Assembly (NCBI RefSeq): GCF_900215335.1
Contig: NZ_OCMT01000002.1
Span: 682,001-746,000, forward strand
Origin: Pedobacter xixiisoli
GTDB taxonomy: Bacteria; Bacteroidota; Bacteroidia; Sphingobacteriales; Sphingobacteriaceae
Direction of reading: 5' to 3'
Length of the DNA stretch: 64,000 nucleotides
A program made the translations under genes and the position numbers. Under the pieces are notes generated by a model. That model was not told the DNA's origin and did no database searches. It was given only the letters and a program-made list of their open reading frames with translations. This document shows positions 8,116-15,995 of the stretch, piece by piece (the stretch's first letter is position 1; the number at the start of each line of letters is the position of its first letter).

Positions 8116-10065
8116 TTATCTTGGAATTACTTCCAAATCAACTTTCCAATTATCACTCCTAAAAGCTCTCATAGGTAAGCCCGCAGCGTTTGAAAGATAA
8201 TTATCCCCTGGATTATCTGCCCAAGCATAACGTACAGCAATTGGTTCTTTCAACTCATCGCTCCAAACCTCTACTGTATTACCAACCACTTTAGCTTGTG
8301 CCCATACAAATTTCCTGTCCTTACCAGCGATGATGAAATTAGAACGCTTTGCATTTTTATTTGCAGTTAAGCCATCCGCATAGTCAAATGAAATGATAGC
8401 TTTTGCACCTTGAATCTTTATTGATTTAAAAACTGGTCCATCGGCAGCTACTTTTTTTCCGTAAACCAATTGTTCTACTTTTGCCGCTACACGCTCACCT
8501 ACGGGAAATTTATTGGTTGGATGAATATCATTTGCCAAACCCAAATCAATGATATTTACCAAACCTACATTAGCCTGGCGAGTAGCTTTTTCCTGTCCTT
8601 CTCTTAACAGCGCCCAAGTTGAATTTACTTCTGGTTCAATTGGCATTTTCTTATAATTAGGCAATTGTACAATCACAAAAGGTAATTGAGGCTGATTAAA
8701 ATTCGTTCTCCAATCCTTAATTAAGTTTTTCAAAAAACCTTCGTATTCATCTGCCCAGTTGGCATTACTTTCTCCCTGATACCAAATTACCGCTTTGTAC
8801 TGCAAACTTTTTAACGGGCTAATCATTGCATTGTAAATCGATGAAGAAACATCGTTTGGATGTACGGCAATACTAATCTCTTGCATTTTATAAGCCCAAT
8901 CTCCATCAATAGCAATTCTATTATCGACGCCAGACTTAAAAAGCATTTTGCTTTGCGGCCCCCAAATACCGCCATTTCTACCTTTGTTAGCTACGCGGAC
9001 TGTAATTTTATTTACTCCAACTTTAAGCAAATCTTTTGAAATGGTAAATTCTCTAATTAAATCCCGACTATCTGGTGACGAGCCCAATTTCACATCGTTA
9101 AAGAATACGACACTTTGGTCGGCAATTCTACCCAGACTTAAGAACGCATCTTTTTGGATATCGGCGCTACTTAGGTTTAATTCCTTATAGAACCAAATTA
9201 CACCATCAACGTTTGGCAAACCGGCTTTTTCCCATAAGGTTGGTAATTTCATGGTTGCCCAAGCTTTTGAATAAGTTGGAATAGTTGGATTAACGGTATC
9301 CCAAAGCACATCGGTATTGGTGTTCTGATTTAGCTTGCCGTGTATTTTTTCTAACTCTGCTACTTTGGCAGCGATGTACTGTTTTTGGTTTTTACCACCG
9401 ATTTGCTTAAGTACCGGCTTTAACCTTTGAATGGTATCCAACGAGGGCGCACCGATGAAACCTTCTATCACCGTACCGCCATAAGCACTGCTGATTAATC
9501 CAATAGGTACATTGAGTTCTTTTTGCAATTTACGGCCCATGTAATAAGCTACTGCCGAAAACTTATCGACTGCTTTTGGAGCGGAAACTTGCCACAGCGT
9601 TTTCTTGGTTAAATCGTCCAATGGCTGAAATTCAATATCTCTATTAACATTGAAAACTCTAATATTCTGATTAGCCGAATTCTCAATATCCTTTTCTCCG
9701 CCATCTGCTTTCATCAATAAAAACGCCATGTTACTTTGCCCACTGCAAAGAAAAACATCACCCAAAAGTATATTCTCTAAGTTAAGCTCGTTGATCTTCA
9801 AGGTATATGGACCACCAGCTGGACCGGCTTTCATTTCTAGCTGCCATTTACCTTGCGCATTAGTCTCGGCTTTATAATCGCTTCCTCTAAAATTTACGTT
9901 CACTTTCTCTCCTACATCAGCCCAACCCCACAAAGTGATCGGCTTATCACGCTGCAAAACCATATTACTTCCAAAAATTTGAGGAAGCCTCACCTTAGCG
10001 AAAACATCTGCTGAGAAGGCTAAAAGTAAACCTAGTGCTAATAATAATTTTGAGTGTTTGTTCAT
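8116..10065 (-). CDS. SASA-family (sialate O-acetylesterase-like) carbohydrate esterase
   Basis: The 649-residue protein has a signal peptide ending near SADVFA. The SGNH-like nucleophile motif CSGQSNM is at about residues 107-113, the block IWYQGESNA is central, and the Asp-His pair is in LANDIHPTNK. A galactose-binding-like insertion near residues 290-370 is common in this family (DUF303/SASA). These enzymes remove acetyl groups from sugars; in an alginate-type locus the likely substrate is an O-acetylated uronate, as found in bacterial alginates, but this is inference. It ends the operon that begins with the lipoprotein at 14,508. Confidence 0.8.
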   Translation of the reverse strand: MNKHSKLLLALGLLLAFSADVFAKVRLPQIFGSNMVLQRDKPITLWGWADVGEKVNVNFRGSDYKAETNAQGKWQLEMKAGPAGGPYTLKINELNLENILLGDVFLCSGQSNMAFLLMKADGGEKDIENSANQNIRVFNVNRDIEFQPLDDLTKKTLWQVSAPKAVDKFSAVAYYMGRKLQKELNVPIGLISSAYGGTVIEGFIGAPSLDTIQRLKPVLKQIGGKNQKQYIAAKVAELEKIHGKLNQNTNTDVLWDTVNPTIPTYSKAWATMKLPTLWEKAGLPNVDGVIWFYKELNLSSADIQKDAFLSLGRIADQSVVFFNDVKLGSSPDSRDLIREFTISKDLLKVGVNKITVRVANKGRNGGIWGPQSKMLFKSGVDNRIAIDGDWAYKMQEISIAVHPNDVSSSIYNAMISPLKSLQYKAVIWYQGESNANWADEYEGFLKNLIKDWRTNFNQPQLPFVIVQLPNYKKMPIEPEVNSTWALLREGQEKATRQANVGLVNIIDLGLANDIHPTNKFPVGERVAAKVEQLVYGKKVAADGPVFKSIKIQGAKAIISFDYADGLTANKNAKRSNFIIAGKDRKFVWAQAKVVGNTVEVWSDELKEPIAVRYAWADNPGDNYLSNAAGLPMRAFRSDNWKVDLEVIPR

Positions 10066-10141
10066 TTTATCTAGTTACGGGTTACAGGTTGCAAGTTGTG
10101 AGCTTTACACGTAACTCGCAAACCATAACTTAAAACAAATG

Positions 10142-12694
10142 TTATATTTTAATTACCTTTTTAGTACTTGTAATTTTACCAGCGTTTTCAATTGATAAGA
10201 TGTAGGTACCTGCTTGGATATTTTGAACATCTATTTCTTCTACTTGATTTCCATTGGTGATTTTCGTAGCAATTATTTGTCCTTGGATATTTAAAATTTT
10301 AATGACATCTCCCTTTACCACACCAGAAACAGTGATGTTTCTTTGGCTTACCGGATTTGGATAAACAGCAACTTCGCTACCTAAGGTTACCCTTATCGAT
10401 TTAATCTCGCTTTCATGAGTAGAACCATCTAAATCTACACCTACCAAACGGTAATAATTTACACCAGCTGCTGGATTTAAATGTGTGTAAGTATAGTTAA
10501 AAGTACCAAGTTTATTATTTGCTGACACGGTATAGATGTCTTGAAAATCGTTACCAACTTTATGCTGTAATACATAGTTTTTCAAGTTTACTTCATCTGT
10601 GGTTTTCCAATCTAATTTCACGCTATTTAAAATCTGTTTAGGCATAAAACTGATTAAGGTTAAAGGTAAAGTGGTATTTGCCTCTCCTACTACAAATGGC
10701 GAAAGTGTGGTAGTAGTAAATGTTGCCGTATTAGCAGTAGCGTTACCAGAACCAGTAAAAGCCGTATAAGCACCAACAGTGTAAGCCGATACACCAATTT
10801 GAGCATCAGTAAAATTGGCAAAATCAACTCCTTCTAATGTACTGTCCCAACCTAAAGTAACATCTACATTTCCAGTACCAGATGTACGTTGGATATTCCA
10901 GGTAGCATCTACCATTTTTGATTTTTGTGCTGCTGTTAAAGCAGTGCCATTTGGTGTGGCATCCGTAGTTGCACCAGCAAAAACGTTGATATCGAAAGTA
11001 GAGCTTGCAGTTGGGTTTAAGGTTACTGGAAGATAGTTTCCGTTATATCCCAATGGAATTAACCTAGAAGCTGCCAAATCTGTAATTACAAATTTTCCTA
11101 CAATACCTCCCGAACTTTGTGTATTGATATATTTAGAAGAAGAAAAAGGAGAGCCACTAATACTATTGATACTTGACACCGTCAGTCTTTGTCCAGGCTG
11201 AATATTAACTAAACCACTCGTTAAATTTAAGTTTCCATTTAAAGTAAGAGATGACTGTAAAGTAACAGAAGCACCTGTACCAGACCTACTAATAGTTAAA
11301 TTATTTAACTGCTCTTGTCCAGTAGTAAACTTTAGCATACCTGCGTCTCCCGAATTTGCCCCCGCTAAAGTTAAGCTAGCACTACCATGCCCCGAAATAG
11401 TACCAATACCTGAAACATTCCCATTAACAGTAAATGTCATAGAGGTAGATGGGCTCAATATTAGTATCCCATTATTAATTAGATTATTAACAGCTCTGCT
11501 GCTACCTACTGTGTAGGTACCAGTGTTTAAAATTGTTAAATCTCCAATCGTACCAGGTGCGGGAGACGAAACCATTTCTCCACCTACTGAAAGTACAGCG
11601 CCAATTGAAATATTTACGACATCACTACTAGACGATCCAAATTCTATAGCTGTACTTGAAATGTTTCCTGTACTACTTCTATAGATGGTAGAATTATTTG
11701 CCATCGTAATTTTCGTAGAGTTTGTAGTATTACTTATAGCAGTTGTTCCATCGGTGTACAGACCATGAGCTACTTTGATATTAAAAGCTGGCAACTGTCT
11801 TGTTCCTGCATTCGAGAATTTCAAATCATAGTAGTTTTCAAATAAAGCCGATGCATCTGTGTTCGTCGAACTCCTGGTAATCAAGTTTTGAGAAGATGAA
11901 GAATTATATGTAATAGTTCCATTATTAATTATAGTAGTTGCATCAATTGTAGGACTACCGCCTGAAAGTTCCATCGTTGCCCCCGATTCAATTGTCAATG
12001 TAGCAATTTTTGTAGTAGAACTATTCCATATTACACTACCCGATCTGGTAGACCTGAATACTGCCCCGCTTTTTATGGTGAAGTCTCCACTTCCTGCGGA
12101 AAACAAACCATCTGTTACTATCGTTCCACTTGAAATTACAATAGGCCTAAATTTAACGCCTGGAACTATCGTTCCAGTAGCATTTACATCTAATGCAAAT
12201 TCTACTGCATTACTTGTAGTAGCACTATTCCACTCCCCCGCAGCAGCTATCGTTCTGGTTCCTCCCACAAATTTAAGTACTCCAACTCCATTCGTTACAA
12301 TCATTGAACTCACAAGCGTTGCAGTACTGGTAGAATAATTACCATCTGCACTACCTGTAACCGCAGCATTGGTAAAAGCCCTTATTTTGCCACTAACATT
12401 AGCAACATTGGTTCCAATCACCAAGCTTCCAGCCGTATTCAGCTGTAAATCTTTGCAATAGACATTCGCTACATCAACAGTAACAGTGTGTCCGTTTTGC
12501 ACATAAACATTATTATTTGCCGTTGGCGAAGTAGCTGTTATAGCCCAAGTTCCACCACTACGTCGTTCCCACATATCAGCATCACTCCAGTTTCCTGAAA
12601 TTTTTGCTGTTCTATAATCGCCATCAACTAAGGTCTGCGCAAAACTAACTGCTGTAAAGCAGCATAAAATCATTAAAAGTAAAATTCTTTTCAT
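10142..12694 (-). CDS. Large secreted protein with type IX secretion sorting domain
   Basis: The 850-residue protein starts with a signal peptide (LLMILCCFTAVSFAQ) and contains a long Ser/Thr/Gly/Asn-rich repeat-like region of beta strands (about 30-650), suggestive of a beta-helix or adhesin stalk. A fibronectin-like segment precedes the C-terminal domain of about 80 residues with YPNPVS and a final AGTYILSIENAGKITSTKKVIKI-type ending (short pieces: GTYILSI, KKVIKI), the hallmark of T9SS type-A cargo. It should therefore be surface-attached or released. No catalytic motif was recognised; substrate capture is one possibility. Its neighbours are uronate-locus secreted proteins, and the 76-bp gap to the esterase gene suggests co-transcription. 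Confidence 0.75.
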   Translation of the reverse strand: MKRILLLMILCCFTAVSFAQTLVDGDYRTAKISGNWSDADMWERRSGGTWAITATSPTANNNVYVQNGHTVTVDVANVYCKDLQLNTAGSLVIGTNVANVSGKIRAFTNAAVTGSADGNYSTSTATLVSSMIVTNGVGVLKFVGGTRTIAAAGEWNSATTSNAVEFALDVNATGTIVPGVKFRPIVISSGTIVTDGLFSAGSGDFTIKSGAVFRSTRSGSVIWNSSTTKIATLTIESGATMELSGGSPTIDATTIINNGTITYNSSSSQNLITRSSTNTDASALFENYYDLKFSNAGTRQLPAFNIKVAHGLYTDGTTAISNTTNSTKITMANNSTIYRSSTGNISSTAIEFGSSSSDVVNISIGAVLSVGGEMVSSPAPGTIGDLTILNTGTYTVGSSRAVNNLINNGILILSPSTSMTFTVNGNVSGIGTISGHGSASLTLAGANSGDAGMLKFTTGQEQLNNLTISRSGTGASVTLQSSLTLNGNLNLTSGLVNIQPGQRLTVSSINSISGSPFSSSKYINTQSSGGIVGKFVITDLAASRLIPLGYNGNYLPVTLNPTASSTFDINVFAGATTDATPNGTALTAAQKSKMVDATWNIQRTSGTGNVDVTLGWDSTLEGVDFANFTDAQIGVSAYTVGAYTAFTGSGNATANTATFTTTTLSPFVVGEANTTLPLTLISFMPKQILNSVKLDWKTTDEVNLKNYVLQHKVGNDFQDIYTVSANNKLGTFNYTYTHLNPAAGVNYYRLVGVDLDGSTHESEIKSIRVTLGSEVAVYPNPVSQRNITVSGVVKGDVIKILNIQGQIIATKITNGNQVEEIDVQNIQAGTYILSIENAGKITSTKKVIKI

Positions 12695-12756
12695 ACGGAT
12701 TAAATATTTGGTTATAGGTTAAGGAGGACCGATTGAGCCCTCCAATTGATTCGTTT

Positions 12757-13611
12757 TTATAAGTTCCCGTTAATTTCTAGGTTATCTAACCAAGCTTTCG
12801 CCATGGTATCATTCCCTTTCGGAGTAACACCATAAATGATGAAGCCATTCAGGCTTTTACCTACCTCCAAACCTCCAGATACAAACTCTCCAGCCACACG
12901 TTTACCGTTTACCCAAACATGATAAGTACCTACATTTAAAGTTTGCTCACCTTCTTTAGTGTATTTTTTTGCTTCGGCACCATTGTTACTGTACACTTCA
13001 ATTAAATAATCTGTATTTTTAACAAATGATACGCCTTTTACAGCAGCCCATTTAGCGCCATTACGACTATAAAAATTAATCTGCTCAGCTGCCGACAAAT
13101 TCCATCTCAACCCAGCGAACACCTCAGTAGAAGTTTCTTTGATACCGCTGTTACCTTGGAACAAATCATCAGAATTATCAGAAGCACCGTTAGCAAACAC
13201 CCACTGACCAGCGGCTGCAGCATCTATCTTGATATTAAAACTAGTTTTAACCAAACCTTCTATCGCCAAGTTGTAGATAGAGAATTTACTGGTAGTTGTT
13301 CCTGCTATCACTTCCAAACCAGCACCTTTGATAAAACCAGCACCACTTTTCACCAAGTTAATTGCACCAGTACCATCAGACGCTGTACGCACCCTTACTT
13401 TAACACCTTTACTTGCGGTTACTTTTGGCAGAAAAGAAGTAGAAGAAGCACCTGGGTTCGGATTGAATGAAGCCTCTTTATCTCCAAAATCGTAGTTAAT
13501 TACCAGAACTGGGGCTTGCTGAGCCAAAGCAACATTGGTTGAGAAGATTAATGCCGAAAGCGTAACCGTAATAATTGATAGTTTAGAGAGCGCAAAAAAA
13601 TTCTTCTTCAT
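12757..13611 (-). CDS. Secreted beta-sandwich protein of unknown function
   Basis: The 284-residue protein has a clear signal peptide ending ...NVALAQ. The mature part is rich in beta-strand patterns and aromatic residues, with GTYHVWVNGKRVAGEF and a final AWLDNLEINGN, features common in concanavalin/lectin-like glycan-binding folds. I do not recognise a named family or catalytic residues. It follows the lyase-like lipoprotein by 18 bp and precedes the T9SS protein, so a role in binding or presenting the locus substrate is inferred from position only. It could also be a non-catalytic lyase relative. Confidence 0.7.
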   Translation of the reverse strand: MKKNFFALSKLSIITVTLSALIFSTNVALAQQAPVLVINYDFGDKEASFNPNPGASSTSFLPKVTASKGVKVRVRTASDGTGAINLVKSGAGFIKGAGLEVIAGTTTSKFSIYNLAIEGLVKTSFNIKIDAAAAGQWVFANGASDNSDDLFQGNSGIKETSTEVFAGLRWNLSAAEQINFYSRNGAKWAAVKGVSFVKNTDYLIEVYSNNGAEAKKYTKEGEQTLNVGTYHVWVNGKRVAGEFVSGGLEVGKSLNGFIIYGVTPKGNDTMAKAWLDNLEINGNL

Positions 13612-13629
13612 GGTTTTATAAATTAAAGA

Positions 13630-14508
13630 TTAGTATTCTGTGATATTAAAGTCGTTAAACCAAAGGGTTTCATCTCGCAACACCTCTGGTTGTAGTGTTC
13701 TCCTGTAAATGCCCCATTTAGGGCGGCAGCTAGTGGTATTTTTACGCCACATCTCGATATTGGTAAAAGCTTGTTTCACCAAAAGTTTACCGTCACTAAT
13801 TCTGTTGATCTGTATTTCGTACTTACCATCGAAAGAAAATGTAGCTCTCTCAATAACCTCTACCCATTGTCCTTTAAAATCTGCTAGAGGCACTTGAACA
13901 ATATATTTTAACGAAGAAGCATCGGTCTCTCCCGTATGGATTACCTGCATTACATCACCAGCGGCTCTATAACGTGGAGTTAGCGTAATAATCGGCAGTT
14001 GGTTATCACCATCTATAGGCTTTAATTGATGGATATGAGTGAAATCGCTTGAAGGTTTAAAATTAGCGTCTAATTTGAACTTCCATTTGTAAAGCACTTT
14101 TTCATCTTTACTAGCTTTCAAACTTTCAGGAGATTTATCGTAGGTTTTAATTTCGTTGCGCTGTCTGTCAGAATCCTCACATTTATCATTGTCTGGAGTT
14201 ACATGAATATGAAATGCAAAAACCTGACGTTTCAAATCTGTATCGAACACTTGGGTAATATGTTTACCAAAACCCAGGTGACTGCAATCTGGTGCTTCTA
14301 CCACATCCCCATTGCCGCCAAATACATTATTGATTAATTGATAAGTTTCTGTTGTACCGTTAGCACTCAAAGTGGTACCATCTGTATTGCTCGTTTGATT
14401 ACCAGTCGCTGCTAAAACTTCCTTTTCTACATGGACAGTTTTTTGCTTGCTGCAAGCGCATCCGAAAAAGCAGACGCATAAGATATAAAGCAGGTTTTGC
14501 TTATTCAT
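13630..14508 (-). CDS. Lipoprotein with jelly-roll polysaccharide-lyase-like domain
   Basis: The 292-residue protein has a short hydrophobic start with a likely lipidation cysteine at residue 17 (FFGC) and a Ser/Thr-rich linker. From about residue 55 its pattern resembles beta-jelly-roll lyases: DRQRNEIKTY, resembling the R-x-E strand of PL7/PL20-type enzymes, THIHQLKPIDG, and a late KWGIYR strand. These suggest a lyase or lyase-derived binding protein for uronic acid polymers anchored to a membrane. The family cannot be fixed from sequence inspection. It is the first gene of the secreted-protein operon and is preceded by the paired GntR-type operators at 14522-14548. Confidence 0.68.
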   Translation of the reverse strand: MNKQNLLYILCVCFFGCACSKQKTVHVEKEVLAATGNQTSNTDGTTLSANGTTETYQLINNVFGGNGDVVEAPDCSHLGFGKHITQVFDTDLKRQVFAFHIHVTPDNDKCEDSDRQRNEIKTYDKSPESLKASKDEKVLYKWKFKLDANFKPSSDFTHIHQLKPIDGDNQLPIITLTPRYRAAGDVMQVIHTGETDASSLKYIVQVPLADFKGQWVEVIERATFSFDGKYEIQINRISDGKLLVKQAFTNIEMWRKNTTSCRPKWGIYRRTLQPEVLRDETLWFNDFNITEY

Positions 14509-14521
14509 ACAGAAGATTTAT

Positions 14522-14576
14522 TTGGTTGACCAATATTTGGTTGACCAAATTTATACAAATAAAGTTACCATCCAAA
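14522..14576 (-). promoter_or_regulatory. Promoter with tandem GntR-type operators before the lyase-like lipoprotein
   Basis: Two identical sites TTGGTTGACCAA occupy 14522-14533 and 14537-14548, 15 bp apart. The reverse-strand -7 box TAAATTTG (14546-14553) overlaps the nearer site by three bases. A -33 TTTG lies at 14573-14576 with a 19-bp spacer, an excellent Bacteroidota promoter. Site sequence, spacing and promoter phase match those near 187 and 8,039. Confidence 0.85.
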
Positions 14577-14979
14577 TTTTTTAGAAAATTTTAACATCAG
14601 AGATTTCAGAAATGTTACGAAAGCAGTCTGGGTGGAACTTGTAGTAGTTTTTAAGAACTAAGCCCAAGTATAATGGAAACACTCATTGCAGGAATTTCAG
14701 ACTTCGTAAATCTAAAACTCATGAACCTGAGTTCGACAATCAACTTATTGATTTTCAGAAATAAACATATCGCTTATGTGCCTGACACTGAAATAAATTA
14801 AGGGTGACGTTAGGTTTAAGCTTCGTCATGCTGAATTTATCTCAGCATCCGCTTGTATGGCCGTTTTAGCAGCTTCTATAATAAAACTCAGGGCATGAAG
14901 CCTGTTCCGTAAAAATTGTTATGAAAAATTGGGAAATCAGAAGATAGTCGCAGTGATTACGCTTTTCAAAAAAAACTTA
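14577..14979. other. Gene-free interval with short palindrome
   Basis: No open frame of interest is seen. The stretch holds a hairpin ATGCTGA...TCAGCAT at 14828-14848, part of a GTCATGCTGA-type dispersed repeat, and a segment around 14710-14740 (ACCTGAGTTCGACA) that looks like a possible mobile-element end, without supporting transposase. The remainder is unremarkable AT-rich DNA downstream of the gene ending at 14,980. Confidence 0.5.
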
Positions 14980-15483
14980 TTATCTGCTAGAAAAACGCTC
15001 TTCGGCCTCGGTAATGATTTGTTGAACTACTTTTTGCAAACCACCAGCTCTACTTCTGATTATTGGGTCCTTATCGTAATTAGTTAGATAAATTACGTTT
15101 TTAGTAGTATCATCGTAAACAAACTTAAACTCATAACGTAACACCTTCGGGTCTTTCAAATTTGCTTGAGCATTTGCTACGGTATCAGGAATGGCCAACA
15201 AATCTCCTTCGTTGATTTTACTATGTAGAAAAATGACGTTATTGGTGCGTATTTTAAATTTCTCTTTAATTAATTGGTCACGCTGGTCGATAAATTGATA
15301 TTCGCCAGTTTTAGAATCGTAACTATTTTGCAAAGTATCACCCACACCCCATTTATAGGTTAGGCTTACAAAAGATGAAGCTCGTTTACCCCCACTTCTC
15401 ATCTTCATCACAAAATAACCACCAGCAACTACAATAAATAGTACAGCTACAATATTTAGTACCCTTGTTACTTTCGGCTTCAT
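14980..15483 (-). CDS. Membrane-anchored protein of unknown function, paralogue of its neighbour
   Basis: The 167-residue protein has one N-terminal membrane helix (about residues 9-28) and a soluble remainder, probably periplasmic. The region FVSLTYKWGVGDTLQNSY onward matches the upstream gene at 15,484-15,990: 20 of 35 aligned positions from F-V-S-L to D-x-L-I are identical. Both also share DTVAN/DVVAN and an LRYxxKFxY strand, so they arose by tandem duplication. The start codon directly follows the stop codon of the upstream gene, indicating translational coupling. No known domain was recognised. Co-transcription with the symporter gene suggests, but does not prove, a shared role. Confidence 0.75.
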   Translation of the reverse strand: MKPKVTRVLNIVAVLFIVVAGGYFVMKMRSGGKRASSFVSLTYKWGVGDTLQNSYDSKTGEYQFIDQRDQLIKEKFKIRTNNVIFLHSKINEGDLLAIPDTVANAQANLKDPKVLRYEFKFVYDDTTKNVIYLTNYDKDPIIRSRAGGLQKVVQQIITEAEERFSSR

Positions 15484-15990
15484 CTATTTAGTTAAATTAG
15501 CTTCCTTATCAATTAATGTAAGTTCAATTTCTTTTTGCATTTTACTTACTGCACCTTTCATTTTTTGATTGCCACTGAAGCTTGGAAAATAAGTTACTTC
15601 CTTAGATTTCTTTTTATAATTGAACTTGATGAAGTAACGCAGTTTTTTCGCATCCTTCAGATCTTCTTCACCGTTCGCAACCACATCCGGAAGATTCCAA
15701 AAACCCTGCACATCGGCTATACTATCTAAATATTTGACATCTCTAGTAGTGAGCTTGATGTTTCTGTTGATCAACGAATCGTTTTTATTTACGTATTTGA
15801 ATTCGCCGGTAGCAGAATTATAACTATTTTCTAGCTGAGTTCCTGTCCCCCATTTATATTCTAGCGAAACGAAATCTTTTTCCTGAAATGGTGCATTTCT
15901 AATGATTGGCGCATAATAAACTATGCTATAAATTAAAAATGGTACAATTACGGTTAACGCAAGAAAAATCTTTTTACCTCTTGAAGTCAT
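15484..15990 (-). CDS. Membrane-anchored protein of unknown function, first of a tandem pair
   Basis: The 168-residue protein has an N-terminal membrane helix (about 8-27, ending in YYAP) and an exported domain. It shares the FVSLEYKWGTG block, the N-S-Y-x-S-x-T-G-E motif and a lysine-rich strand pair with the adjacent downstream gene. It begins five bases after the symporter stop codon and ends flush with the next start. No catalytic signature or characterised relative was recognised; the duplicated conserved block may be a small beta-rich fold. High confidence that it is a real gene, none about its function. Confidence 0.75.
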   Translation of the reverse strand: MTSRGKKIFLALTVIVPFLIYSIVYYAPIIRNAPFQEKDFVSLEYKWGTGTQLENSYNSATGEFKYVNKNDSLINRNIKLTTRDVKYLDSIADVQGFWNLPDVVANGEEDLKDAKKLRYFIKFNYKKKSKEVTYFPSFSGNQKMKGAVSKMQKEIELTLIDKEANLTK

Positions 15991-15995
15991 TATTT

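Noticed and set aside
14700..14770. Possible insertion-sequence end (ACCTGAGTTCGACA) in the gene-free interval
   Set aside because: No transposase, terminal inverted repeat pair or target duplication is visible. Kept only as a note in the interval description.
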